60,000 nt of DNA from contig NC_064045.1 of assembly GCF_932526225.1 (NCBI RefSeq), positions 13,698,442 through 13,758,441 of the forward strand. Reading direction: 5' to 3'. The stretch's first letter is position 1; the number at the start of each line of letters is the position of its first letter. The notes beneath the pieces were generated by a model. It was given only the letters and a program-made list of their open reading frames with translations, was not told the DNA's origin and did not search any database. Positions 25,454-39,541 of the stretch are shown here, piece by piece. The stretch is from Nematostella vectensis (lineage: Eukaryota > Cnidaria > Anthozoa > Actiniaria > Edwardsiidae). Position numbers and translations under genes: made by a program.

Positions 25454-27456
25454 GTTCTTTTTTGTGTTTTTTTCTAACTATTACCGTTTAACTATCACAC
25501 TTTGTTTCACGGGTTAATGAAAACCACTCTAATTACTTACAGTAGTTCTTTTTTAATATTATCATTTACTTGTATAATTTAGATGAGCAATACATATTTC
25601 TTTATGGCTTTGTATAGCTCATCTCGTTCCTCATAAATAACAAACAAAATGAAGTTTGTTCTTATTTTGGTGCAAAGGAATCTACAGTAGTTTTCTAATC
25701 AGATAATTGTTTTTCTTTTAACACTCACCTGTTATTTCAACAGCCTTACTTGAGTTTGCTTGTCTCAGAAATAGACCTTGCTTAATAAACAAAGACATGT
25801 TACAAACTTATCTAATAATAGGTAACAACTGCAATATTGTATGAAGAGAGTGTCCCTCCCTTCCCCCTGCTATTGTTGACACTATGCTCAATAAACTGTT
25901 ACCTCTCCCCTCTCCACCAGTTAAGCATTCTATGTATGCTTCCCTGTACAAAATGCACCACTTCAAATAGAACATTAAAGTTCACATACTTGTTTACTTC
26001 CTCAAACTCTTTGCTTTGTGTTTTTTGTTAACTTCCTAGGAACAAATTGAATACATATAATCAATAAATCTAGCAAGCTTATTTTGCAAACTCACTTTTT
26101 TTTATTATTGTTGAGCAAAACCTATCAGGATTAAGGGGGTCCAGCACAAAGAAAAAAAAAACGAATTAAAAAAAAAGCCCATTGGCCTGGGATCGAACCC
26201 GGTCTGAAGAACAAAACGGAAACCATACATACGGATTACCCAATCGGTATGGCAGCACAAGGCTTTTACGGAAGGCTGTAAAGAACCCGAAAGCCCCAAG
26301 CACCGATATTTCCGAGCGAATATGCTGTACAACACTCTTGCAAGGTTATCCCAACCCGCGCATTAATGGGGAGGACAATAACCAGGATCCCAGGCCTGTA
26401 ATACGGTTACGCAACGCACAGCTCGCCGAGATTGTGGATGACAAAAAATAGAGGTCTATTTGGGCGTCTTGGGTCCCTTGGGGACTCGCCATGCGCACGG
26501 GCGCATCTCTTTTATTGTGTACATGACATCAAAGTAGCGAAGAAAAAAGACGCTGTTTTGGTATCATGTGAAAAGCATAAAATAAATAGAAATAAAGAGG
26601 TAAGGGGGGAGAATATTGACATATTTATATTAGAATATTGACAAAATCCGCAATATTGTCTACGCTGACTAAGTAAAGCTGTATTTTACTTTAAAGGGGC
26701 AGCAGCATAGTACTGCGCATGTCTGGAGTCAGTGTTTATTGTAGGCTTTTAAGTGTCTACAAACAGTTGAACTTCTTAAAAGCTGTCAATACCTTATTAA
26801 ATAATATGCAATATTATATTGAAAACTATGTTAATTGACAGTTGTGGTCATTTTTTTTTGTTTTGTTTAAAGTCTCCCACGTGTACCAAAAGCTCATAAG
26901 TCAGTATTAGAATTTTACTGAAGTTCATTGTGTCAGGGCTCTAGAGCTATTGTAAATCTCTTAAACATGACACGCCCCCTTTAAAGGAAAGTAAAAAAAA
27001 TCAAAATTGTTGTCGGGGGTCACTGCTGTGTTTGTTTTCTTTTTAGTTTTGTTCTATTATTATTATTATTTTCTTTTTTAGAGGGGGAGGGGATTTCAGC
27101 TAAAAATAGCCAAGGGTCAATTCAAGCAACTAGTACAAAAGATGTTTTTTTGCAGTCCTTTATTCAATATATTCAAGGTTATCATGCAATTCTGTTGTTT
27201 GACTGCATATATATATTTTTTCTTTCTTTTCATTACAAGTGCTATATGTGTAAGTGGTGACCATAGCTATGATTACTATTATTTAGAATAATTTTTTACC
27301 TACTAACAGAAAACAACTTGACTGCAAAAAACTTACTGTAGGGCACTCGATATTAGGCATTACTTTCATGTGGATGTAAAGTTGAAATGTCAAAACCTTC
27401 ATTAACCCGTGAACTACGCTTTAGCGTATTACACTTTGTGGTGATCTGATTCTATT
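25454..27456 (+). repeat. Satellite unit U15
   Basis: Length 2,003 bp. Markers L1 and R1. B box at 26189-26199. Duplicate of U9 until about 27,135, where the 11-kb duplication ends. Confidence 0.95.
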
Positions 27457-29207
27457 GTTCTTTTTTGTGTTTTTTTCTAACTATTACCGTTTAACTATCA
27501 CACTTTGTTTCACGGGTTAATGAAAACCACTCTAATTACTTACAGTAGTTCTTTTTTAATATTATCATTTACTTGTATAATTTAGATGAGCAATACATAT
27601 TTCTTTATGGCTTTGTATAGCTCATCTCGTTCCTCATAAATAACAAACAAAATGAAGTTTGTTCTTATTTTGGTGCAAAGGAATCTACAGTAGTTTTCTA
27701 ATCAGATAATTGTTTTTCTTTTAACACTCACCTGTTATTTCAACAGCCTTACTTGAGTTTGCTTGTCTCAGAAATAGACCTTGCTTAATAAACAAAGACA
27801 TGTTACAAACTTATCTAATAATAGGTAACAACTGCAATATTGTATGAAGAGAGTGTCCCTCCCTTCCCCCTGCTATTGTTGACACTATGCTCAATAAACT
27901 GTTACCTCTCCCCTCTCCACCAGTTAAGCATTCTATGTATGCTTCCCTGTACAAAATGCACCACTTCAAATAGAACATTAAAGTTCACATACTTGTTTAC
28001 TTCCTCAAACTCTTTGCTTTGTGTTTTTTGTTAACTTCCTAGGAACAAATTGAATACATATAATCAATAAATCTAGCAAGCTTATTTTGCAAACTCACTT
28101 TTTTTTATTATTGTTGAGCAAAACCTATCAGGATTAAGGGGGTCCAGCACAAAGAAAAAAAAAACGAATTAAAAAAAAAGCCCATTGGCCTGGGATCGAA
28201 CCCGGTCTGAAGAACAAAACGGAAACCATACATACGGATTACCCAATCGGTATGGCAGCACAAGGCTTTTACGGAAGGCTGTAAAGAACCCGAAGGCCCC
28301 AAGCACCGATATTTCCGAGCGAATATGCTGTACAACACTCTTGCAAGGTTATCCCAACCCGCGCATTAATGGGGAGGACAATAACCAGGATCCCAGGCCT
28401 GTAATACGGTTACGCCACGCACAGCTCGCCGAGATTGTGGATGACAAAAAATAGAGGTCTATTTGGGCGTCTTGGGTCCCTTGGGGACTCGCCATGCGCA
28501 CGGGCGCATCTCTTTTATTGTGTACATGACATCAAATTAGCGAAGAAAAAAGACGCTGTTTTGGTATCATGTGAAAATCATAAAATAAATAGAAATAAAG
28601 ACGTAAGGGGGGAGAATATTGCCATATTCATATTAGAATATTGACAAAATCCGCAATATTGTCTACGCTGACTAAGTAAAGCTGTATTTTACTTTAAAGG
28701 GGCAGCAGCATAGTACTGCGCATGTCTGGAGTCAGTGTTTATTGTAGGCTTTTAAGTGTCTACAAACAGTTGAACTTTTTAAAAGCTGTCAATACCTTAT
28801 TAAATAATATGCAATATTATATTGAAAACTATGTTAATGGACAGTTGTGGTCATTTTTTTTGTTTTGTTTAAAGTCTCCCACATGTACCAAAAGCTCATA
28901 AGTCAGTATTACAATTTCACTGAAGTTCATTGTGTCAGGGCTCTAGAGCTATTGCAAAAATCTCTTAAACATGACACTCCCCCTTTAAAGGAAAGTAAAA
29001 AAAATCAAAATTGTTGGTGGGGGTCTCTGCTGTGTTTGTTTTCTTTTTAGTTTTGTTCTATTATTATTATTATTTTCTTTTTTAGAGGGGGAGGGGAATT
29101 CAGCTAAAAATAGCCAAGGGTCAATTCAAGCAACTAGTACAAAAGATGTTTTTTTGCAGTCCTTTATTCAATATATTCAAGGTTATCATGCAATTCTGTT
29201 GTTTGAC

Positions 29208-29260
<53 letters not shown>

Positions 29261-29495
29261 CTTTCTTTTCATTAAAAGTGCTATATGTGTAAATGGTGAC
29301 CATAGCTATGATTACTATTATTTAGAATAATTTTTTACCTACTAACAGAAAACAACTTGACTGCAAAACACTTACTGTAGGGCACTCGATATTAGGCATT
29401 ACTTTCATGTGGATGTAAGGTTGAAATGTCAAAACCTTCATTAACCCGTGAACTACGCTTTAGCGTATTACACTTTGTGGTGATCTGATTCTATT
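27457..29495 (+). repeat. Satellite unit U16 (expanded AT run)
   Basis: Length 2,039 bp. Markers L1 and R1. B box at 28192-28202. Its right half shares ATTACAATTTCAC and GCAAAAATCTC with U17 only. Confidence 0.95.
29211..29258. repeat. (AT)24 microsatellite in U16
   Basis: Pure 48-bp AT run, the longest at this site in the array. It accounts for most of the extra length of the unit. Confidence 0.95.
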
Positions 29496-31499
29496 GTTCT
29501 TTTTTGTGTTTTTTTCTAACTATTACCGTTTAACTATCACACTTTGTTTCACGGGTTAATGAAAACCACTCTAATTACTTACAGTAGTTCTTTTTTAATA
29601 TAATCATTTACTTGTATAATTTAGATGAGCAATACATATTTCTTTATGGCTTTGTATAGCTCATCTCGTTCCTCATAAATAACAAAACAAAATGAAGTTT
29701 GTTCTTATTTTGGTGCAAAGGAATCTACAGTAGTTTTCTAATCAGATAATTGTTTTTCTTTTAACACTCACCTGTTATTTCAACAGCCTTACTTGAGTTT
29801 GCTTGTCTCAGAAATAGACCTTGCTTAATAAACAAAGACATGTTAGAAACTTATCTAATAATAGGTAACAACTGCAATATTGTATGAAGAGAGTGCCCCT
29901 CTCTTCCCCCTGCTATTGTTGAAATTATGCTCAATAAACTTTTACCTCTTCCCTCTCCACCAGTTAAGCATTCTATGTATGCTTCCCTGTACAACATGCA
30001 CCACTTCAAATAGAACATTAAAGTTCACATACTTGTTTACTTCCTCAAACTCTTTGCTTTGTGTTTTTTGTTAACTTTCTAGGAACAAATTGAATACATA
30101 TAATCAATAAATCCAGCAAGCTTATTTTGCAAACTCACTTTTTTTTATTATTTTTGCGCAAAACCAATCAGGATTAGGGGGGTCAAGCACAAAGAAAGAA
30201 AACGAATTAAAAAAAAGCCCATTGGCCTGGGATCGAACCCGGTCTGAAGAACAAAACGGAAACCATACATACGGATTACCCAATCGGTATGGCAGCACAA
30301 GGCTTTTACGGAAGGCTGTAAAGAACCCGAAAGCCCCAAGCACCGATATTTCCGAGCGAATATGCTGTACAACACTCTTGCAAGGTTATCCCAACCCGCG
30401 CATTAATGGGGAGGACAATAACCAGGATCCCAGGCCTGTAATACGGTTACGCCACGCACAGCTCGCCGAGATTGGATGACAAAAAATAGAGGTCTATTTG
30501 GGCGTCTTGGGTCCCTTGGGGACTTGCCATGCGCACGGGCGCATCTCTTTTATTGTGTACATGACATCAAAGTAGCGAAGAAAAAAGACGCTGTTTTGGT
30601 ATCATGTGAAAAGCATAAAATAAAAAGAAATAAAGACGTAAGGGGGGAGAATATTGCCATATTCTTATTAGAATATTGACAAAATCCGCAATATTGTCTA
30701 CGCTGACTAAGTAAAGCTGTATTTTACTTTAAAGGGGCAGCAGCATAGTACTGCGCATGTCTGGAGTCAGTGTTTATTGTAGGCTTTTAAGTGTCTACAA
30801 ACAGTTGAACTTTTTAAAAGCTGTCAATACCTTATTAAATAATATGCAATATTATATTGAAAACTATGTTAATGGACAGTTGTGGTCATTTTTTTTGTTT
30901 TGTTTAAAGTCTCCCACATGTACCAAAAGCTCATAAGTCAGTATTACAATTTCACTGAAGTTCATTGTGTCAGGGCTCTAGAGCTATTGCAAAAATCTCT
31001 TAAACATGACACTCCCCCTTTAAAGGAAAGTAAAAAAAATCAAAATTGTTGGTGGGGGTCTCTGCTGTGTTTGTTTTCTTTTTAGTTTTGTTCTATTATT
31101 ATTATTATTTTCTTTTTTAGAGGGGGAGGGGAATTCAGCTAAAAATAGCCAAGGGTCAATTCAAGCAACTAGTACAAAAGATATTTTTTTGCAGTCCCTT
31201 ATTCAATATATTCAAGGTTATCATGCAAATCTGTTGTTTGACTGCATATATATATATATATTTTCTTTCTTTCCATTACAAGTTCTATATGTGTAAGTGG
31301 TGACCATAGCTATGATTACTATTATTTAGAATAATTTTTTACCTACTAAAAGAAAACAACTTTACTGCAAAACACTTACTGTAGGGCACTCGATATTAGG
31401 CATTACTTTCATGTGGATGTAAGGTTGAAATGTCAAAACCTTCATTAACCCGTGAACTACGCTTTAGCGTATTACACTTTGTTGTGATCTGATTCTATT
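29496..31499 (+). repeat. Satellite unit U17
   Basis: Length 2,004 bp. Markers L1 and R2, a combination seen otherwise only in U2. B box at 30229-30239. Confidence 0.95.
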
Positions 31500-33500
31500 G
31501 TTCTTTTTTGTGTTTTACTAACTATTACCGTTTAACTATCACACTTTGTTTCACGGGTTAATGAAAACCACTCTAATTACTTACAGTAATTCTTTTTTAA
31601 TATTATTATTTACTTGTATAATTTAGATGAGCAATACATATTTCTTCTTGGCCTTGTAGAGATCATCTCGTTCCTCATACATAACAAACAAAATGAAGTT
31701 TGTTCTTATTTGGTGCAAAGGAATCTACATTAGTTTTCTAATCAGATAATTGTTTTTTTTAACACTCACCTGTTATTTCAACAGCTCTTACTTGAGTTTG
31801 GTTGTCTCAGAAATAGACCTTGCTTAATAAACAAAGACATGTTACAAACTTATTTAATAATAGGTAACAACTGCAATATTGTATGATAAGAGTGCCCCTC
31901 CCTTCCCCCTGCTATTGTTGACATTATGCTCAATAAACTGTTACCTCTCCCCTCTCCACTAGTTAAGCATTCTATGTATGCTCCCCTGTACAAAATGCGC
32001 CCCTTCAAATAGTACATTAAAGTTCACATACTTGTTTACTTTCTCAAACTCTTTGCTTTGTGTTTTTTTTTAACTTCCTAGGAACAAATTGAATACATAT
32101 AATCAATAAATCCAGCAAGCTTATTTTGCAAACTCACTTTTTTTTATTATTTTTGCGCAAAACCAATCAGGATTAGGGGGGTCAAGCACAAAGAAAGAAA
32201 ACGAATTAAAAAAAAAGCCCATTGGCCTGGGATCGAACCCGGTCTGAAGAACAAAACGGAAACCATACATACGGATTACCCAATCGGTATGGCAGCACAA
32301 GGCTTTTACGGAAGGCTGTAAAGAACCCGAAGGCCCCAAGCACCGATATTTCCGAGCAAATATGCTGTACAACACTCTTGCAAGGTTATCCCAACCCGCG
32401 CATTAATGGGGAGGATAATAACCAGGATCCCAGGCCTGTAATACGGTTACGCCACGCACAGCTCGCCGAGATTGTAGATGACAAAAAATAGAGGTCTATT
32501 TGGGAGTCTTGGGTCCCTTGGGGACTCGCCATGCGCACGGGCGCATCTCTTTTATTGTGTACATGACATCAAAGTAGCGAAGAAAGAAGACGCTGTTTTG
32601 GTATCATGTGAAAAGCATAAAATAAATAGATATAAAGACGTAAGGGGGGAGAATATTGACATATTCATATTAGAATATTGACAAAATCCGCAATATTGTC
32701 TACGCTGACTAAGTAAAGCTGTATTTTACTTTAAAGGGGCAGCAGCATAGTACTGCGCATGTCTGGAGTCAGTGTTTATTGTAGGCTTTTAAGTGTCTAC
32801 AAACAGTTGAACTTTTTAAAAGCTGTCAATACCTTATTAAATAATATGCAATATTATATTGAAAACTATGTTAATGGGCAGTTGTGGTCATTTTTTTTGT
32901 TTTGTTTAAAGTCTCCCACATGTACCAAAAGCTCATAAGTCAGTATTAGAATTTCACTGAAGTTCATTGTGTCAGGGCTCTAGAGCTATTGCAAATCTCT
33001 TAAACATGACACTCCCCCTTTAAAGGAAAGTAAAAAAAAATCAAAATTGTTGGTGGGGGTCTCTGCTGTGTTTGTTTTCTTTTTAGTTTTGTTCTATTAT
33101 TATTATTATTATTTTCTTTTTTAGAGGGGGAGGGGAATTCAGCTAAAAATAGCCAAGGGTCAATTCAAGCAACTAGTACAAAAGATGTTTTTTTTGCAGT
33201 CCATTATTCAATATATTCAAGGTTATCATGCAATTCTGTTGTTTGACTGCATATATATATTTTTTCTTTCTTTTCATTACAAGTTCTATATGTGTAAGTG
33301 GTGACCATAGCTATGATTACTATTATTTAGAATAATTTTTTACCTACTAAAAGAAAACAACTTGACTGCAAAACACTTACTGTAGGGCACTCGATATTAG
33401 GCATTACTTTCATGTGGATGTAAGGTTGAAATGTCAAAACCTTCATTAACCCGTGAACTACGCTTTAGCGTATTACACTTTGTTGTGATCTGATTCTATT
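31500..33500 (+). repeat. Satellite unit U18
   Basis: Length 2,001 bp. Markers L2 and R1 (as ATTGTAGATGAC). B box at 32229-32239. It shares GTATGATAAGAG, ATGCTCCCCTG and TTGGGAGTCTTGG with U21, one 6.04-kb period away. Confidence 0.95.
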
Positions 33501-35493
33501 GTTCTTTTTTGTGTTTTACTAACTATTACCGTTTAACTATCACACTTTGTTTCACGGGTTAATGAAAACCACTCTAATTACTTACAGTAATTCTTTTTTA
33601 ATATTATTATTTACTTGTATAATTTAGATGAGCAATACATATTTCTTCTTGGCCTTGTAGAGCTCATCTCGTTCCTCATAAATAACAAACAAAATGAAGT
33701 TTGTTCTTATTTGGTGCAAAGGAATCTACATTAGTTTTCTAATCAGATAATTGTTTTTTTTAACACTCACCTGTTATTTCAACAGCCTTACTTGAGTTTG
33801 CTTGTCTCAGAAATAGACCTTGCTTAATAAACAAAGACATGTTTCAAACTTATTTAATAATAGGTAACAACTGCAATATTGTATGAAGAGAGTGCCCCTC
33901 TCTTCCCCCTGCTATTGTTGAAATTATGCTCAATAAACTTTTACCTCTTCCCTCTCCACCAGTTAAGCATTCTATGTATGCTTCCCTGTACAAAATGCAC
34001 CCCTTCAAATAGAACATTAAAGTTCACATACTTGTTTACTTCATCAAACTCTTTGCTTTGTGTTTTTTGTTAACTTCCTAGGAACAAATTGAATACATAT
34101 AATCAATAAATCCAGCAAGCTTATTTTGCAAACTCACTTTTTTTTTTTATTTTTGCGCAAAACCAATCAGGATTAGGGGGGTCAAGCACAAAGAAAGAAA
34201 ACGAATTAAAAAAAAAGCCCATTGGCCTGGGATCGAACCCGGTCTGAAGAACAAAACGGAAACCATACATACGGATTACCCAATCGGTATGGCAGCACAA
34301 GGCTTTTACGGAAGGCTGTAAAGAACCCGAAGGCCCCAAGCACCGATATTTCCGAGCGAATATGCTGTACAACACTCTTGCAAGGTTATCCCAACCCGCG
34401 CATTAATGGGGAGGACCATAACCAGGATCCCAGGCCTGTAATACGGTTACGCCACGCACAGCTCGCCGAGATTGTGGATGACAAAAAATAGAGGTCTATT
34501 TGGGCGTCTTGGGTCCCTTGGGGACTCGCCATGCGCACGGGCGCATCTCTTTTATTGTGTACATGACATCAAAGTAGCTAAGAAAAAAGACGCTGTTTTG
34601 GTATCATGTGAAAAGCATAAAATAAATAGAAATAAAGACGTAAGGGGGAAGAATATTGACATATTTATATTAGAATATTGACAAAATCCGCAATATTGTC
34701 TACGCTGACTAAGTAAAGCTGTATTTTACTTTAAAGGGGCAGCAGCATAGTACTGCGCATGTCTGGAGTCAGTGTTTATTGTAGGCTTTTAAGTGTCTAC
34801 AAACAGTTGAACTTTTTAAAAGCTGTCAATACCTTATTAAATAATATGCAATATTATATCGAAAACTATGTTAATGGACAGTTGTGGTCATTTTTTTTGT
34901 TTTGTTTAAAGTCTCCCACATGTACCAAAAGCTCATAAGTCAGTATTAGAATTTCACTGAAGTTCATTGTGTCAGGGCTCTAAAGCTATTGCAAATCTCT
35001 TAAACATGACACTCCCCCTTTAAAGGAAAGTAAAAAAAAATCAAAATTGTTGGTGGGGGTCTCTGCTGTGTTTGTTTTCTTTTTAGTTTTGTTCTATTAT
35101 TATTATTATTTTTTTAGAGGGGGAGGGGAATTCAGCTAAAAATAGCCAAGGGTCAATTCAAGCAACTAGTACAAAAGATGTTTTTTTTGCAGTCCATTAT
35201 TCAATATATTCAAGGTTATCATGCAATTCTGTTGTTTGACTGCATATATATATTTTTTCTTTCTTTTCATTACAAGTTCTATATGTGTAAGTGGTGACCA
35301 TAGCTATGATTACTATTATTTAGAATAATTTTTTACCTACTAAAAGAAAACAACTTGACTGCAAAACACTTACTGTAGGGCACTCGATATTAGGCATTAC
35401 TTTCATGTGGATGTAAGGTTGAAATGTCAAAACCTTCATTAACCCGTGAACTACGCTTTAGCGTATTACACTTTGTTGTGATCTGATTCTATT
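33501..35493 (+). repeat. Satellite unit U19
   Basis: Length 1,993 bp. Markers L2 and R1. B box at 34229-34239. It shares GGGCTCTAAAGC (which breaks the GCTCTAGAGC palindrome) with U22, about 6,041 bp away. Confidence 0.95.
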
Positions 35494-37087
35494 GTTCTTT
35501 TTTGTGTTTTACTAACTATTACCGTTTAACTATCACACTTTGTTTCACGGGTTAATGAAAACCACTCTAATTACTTACAGTAATTCTTTTTTAATATTAT
35601 TATTTACTTGTATAATTTAGATGAGCAAAACATATTTCTTCTTGGCCTTGTAGAGCTCATCTCGTTCCTCATAAATAACAAACAAAATGAAGTTTGTTCT
35701 TATTTGGTGCAAAGGAATCTACATTAGTTTTCTAATCAGATAATTGTTTTTTTTAACACTCACCTGTTATTTCAACAGCTCTTACTTGAGTTTGCTTGTC
35801 TCAGAAATAGACCTTGCTTAATAAACAAAGACATGTTTCAAACTTATTTAATAATAGGTAACAACTGCAATATTGTATGAAGAGAGTGCCCCTCTCTTCC
35901 CCCTGCTATTGTTGAAATTATGCTCAATAAACTTTTACCTCTTCCCTCTCCACCAGTTAAGCATTCTATGTATGCTTCCCTGTACAAAATGCACCCCTTC
36001 AAATAGAACATTAAAGTTCACATACTTGTTTACTTCATCAAACTCTTTGCTTTGTGTTTTTTGTTAACTTCCTAGGAACAAATTGAATACATATAATCAA
36101 TAAATCCAGCAAGCTTATTTTGCAAACTCACTTTTGTTTATTATTTTTGCGCAAAACCAATCAGGATTAGGGGGGTCAAGCACAAAGAAAGAAAACGAAT
36201 TAAAAAAAAATCCCATTGGCCTGGGATCGAACCCGGTCTGAAGAACAAAACGGAAACCATACATACGGATTACCCAATCGGTATGGCAGCACAAGGCTTT
36301 TACGGAAGGCTGTAAAGAACCCGAAAGCCCCAAGCACCGATATTTCCGAGCGAATATGCTGTACAACACTCTTGCAAGGTTATCCCAACCCGCGCATTAA
36401 TGGGGAGGACCATAACCAGGATCCCAGGCCTGTAATACGGTTACGCCACGCACAGCTCGCCGAGATTGTGGATGACAAAAAATAGAGGTCTATTTGGGCG
36501 TCTTGGGTCCCTTGGGGACTCGCCATGCGCACGGGCGCATCTCTTTTATTGTGTACATGACATCAAAGTAGCGAAGAAAGAAGACGCTGTTTTGGTATCA
36601 TGTGAAAAGCATAAAATAAATAGATATAAAGACGTAAGGGGGGAGAATATTGACATATTCATATTAGAATATTGACAAAATCCGCAATATTGTCTACGCT
36701 GACTAAGTAAAGCTGTATTTTACTTTAAAGGGGCAGCAGCATAGTACTGCGCATGTCTGGAGTCAGTGTTTATTGTAGGCTTTTAAGTGTCTACAAACAG
36801 TTGAACTTTTTAAAAGCTGTCAATACCTTATTAAATAATATGCAATATTATATTGAAAACTATGTTAATGGACAGTTGTGGTCATTTTTTTGTTTTGTTT
36901 AAAGTCTCCCACATGTACCAAAAGCTCATAAGTCAGTATTAGAATTTTACTGAAGTTCATTGTGTCAGGGCTCTAGAGCTATTGCAAATCTCTTAAACAT
37001 GACACTCCCCCTTTAAAGGAAAGTAAAAAAAAATCAAAATTGTTGTTGGGGGTCTCTGCTGTGTTTGTTTTCTTTTAGGTTTTGTTC

Positions 37088-37150
<63 letters not shown>

Positions 37151-37538
37151 CTTTTTAAGAGGGGGAGGGGAATTCAGCTAAAAATAGCCAAGGGTCAATT
37201 TAAGCAACTAGTACAAAAGATGTTTTTTTGCAGTCCTTTATTCAATATATTCAAGGTTATCATGCAATTCTGTTGTTTGACTGCATATATATATATATTT
37301 TTTCTTTCTTTTCATTACAAGTTCTATATGTGTAAGTGGTGACCATAGCTATGATTACTATTATTTAGAATATTTTTTTACCTACTAACAGAAAACAACT
37401 TGACTGCAAAACACTTACTGTAGGGCACTCGATATTAGGCATTACTTTCATGTGGATGTAAGGTTGAAATGTCAAAACCTTTATTAACCCGTGAACTACG
37501 CTTTAGCGTATTACACTTTGTGGTGATCTGATTCTATT
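35494..37538 (+). repeat. Satellite unit U20 (expanded TTA run)
   Basis: Length 2,045 bp. Markers L2 and R1. B box at 36223-36233. Confidence 0.95.
37088..37150. repeat. (TAT)21 microsatellite in U20
   Basis: Uninterrupted 63-bp trinucleotide run, against about 5 or 6 copies at the same site in most units. A tyrosine-rich open frame across it is an artefact of the run. Confidence 0.95.
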
Positions 37539-39541
37539 GTTCTTTTTTGTGTTTTACTAACTATTACCGTTTAACTATCACACTTTGTTTCACGGGTTAA
37601 TGAAAACCACTCTAATTACTTACAGTAGTTCTTTTTTAATATTATCATTTACTTGTATAATTTAGATGAGCAATACATATTTCTTTATGGCTTTGTAGAG
37701 CTCATCTCGTTCCTCATAAATAACAAACAAAATGAAGTTTGTTCTTATTTTGGTGCAAGGGAATCTACATTAGTTTTCTAATCAGATAATTGTTTTTTTT
37801 AACACTCACCTGTTATTTCAACAGCTCTTACTTGAGTTTGCTTGTCTCAGAAATAGACCTTGCTTAATAAACAAAGACATGTTACAAACTTATTTAATAA
37901 TAGGTAACAACTGCAATATTGTATGATAAGAGTGCCACTCCCTTCCCCCTGCTATTGTTGACATTATGCTCAATAAACTGTTACCTCTCCCCTCTCCACT
38001 AGTTAAGCATTCTATGTATGCTCCCCTGTACAAAATGCGCCCCTTCAAATAGTACATTAAAGTTCACATACTTGTTTACTTTCTCAAACTCTTTGCTTTG
38101 TGTTTTTTTTTAACTTCCTAGGAACAAATTGAATACATATAATCAATAAATCCAGCAAGCTTATTTTGCAAACTCACTTTTTTTTATTATTTTTGCGCAA
38201 AACCAATCAGGATTAGGGGGGTCAAGCACAAAGAAAGAAAACGAATTAAAAAAAAAGCCCATTGGCCTGGGATCGAACCCGGTCTGAAGAACAAAACGGA
38301 AACCATACATACGGATTACCCAATCGGTATGGCAGCACAAGGCTTTTACGGAAGGCTGTAAAGAACCCGAAGGCCCCAAGCACCGATATTTCCGAGCGAA
38401 TATGCTGTACAACACTCTTGGCAAGGTTATCCCAACCCGCGCATTAATGGGGAGGACAAGAACCAGGATCCCAGGCCTGTAATACGGTTACGCCACGCAC
38501 AGCTCGCCGAGATTGTGGATGACAAAAAATAGAGGTCTATTTGGGAGTCTTGGGTCCCTTGGGGACTCGCCATGCGCACGGGCGCATCTCTTTTATTGTG
38601 TACATGACATCAAAGTAGCGAAGAAAGAAGACGCTGTTTTGGTATCATGTGAAAAGCATAAAATAAATAGATATAAAAACGTAAGGGGGGAGAATATTGA
38701 CATATTCATATTAGAATATTGACAAAATCCGCAATATTGTCTACGCTGACTAAGTAAAGCTGTATTTTACTTTAAAGGGGCAGCAGCATAGTACTGCGCA
38801 TGTCTGGAGTCAGTGTTTATTGTAGGCTTTTAAGTGTCTACAAACAGTTGAACTTTTTAAAAGCTGTCAATACCTTATTAAATAATATGCAATATTATAT
38901 TGAAAACTATGTTAATGGGCAGTTGTGGTCATTTTTTTTGTTTTGTTTAAAGTCTCCCACATGTACCAAAAGCTCATAAGTAAGTATTAGAATTTCACTG
39001 AAGTTCATTGTGTCAGGGCTCTAGAGCTATTGCAAATCTCTTAAACATGACACTCCCCCTTTAAAGGAAAGTAAAAAAAATCAAAATTGTTGGTGGGGGT
39101 CTCTGCTGTGTTTGTTTTCTTTTTAGTTTTGTTCTATTATTATTATTATTATTTTCTTTTTTAGAGGGGGAGGGGAATTCAGCTAAAAATAGCCAAGGGT
39201 CAATTCAAGCAACTAGTACAAAAGATGTTTTTTTTGCAGTCCATTATTTAATTATATTCAAGGTTATCATGCAATTCTGTTGTTTGACTGCATATATATA
39301 TTTTTTCTTTCTTTTCATTACAAGTTCTATATGTGTAAGTGGTGACCATAGCTATGATTACTATTATTTAGAATAATTTTTTACCTACTAAAAGAAAACA
39401 ACTTGACTGCAAAACACTTACTGTAGGGCACTCGATATTAGGCATTACTTTCATGTGGATGTAAGGTTGAAATGTCAAAACCTTCATTAACCCGTGAACT
39501 ACGCTTTAGCGTATTACACTTTGTTGTGATCTGATTCTATT
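37539..39541 (+). repeat. Satellite unit U21
   Basis: Length 2,003 bp. Markers L1 and R1. B box at 38269-38279. A single-base insertion near 38,420 (CTTGGCAAGG) is unique to this copy and interrupts the frame that is open in the others. Confidence 0.95.

Noticed and set aside
37082-37342. Tyrosine-rich frame in U20
   Set aside because: It is a translation of the expanded TAT microsatellite.
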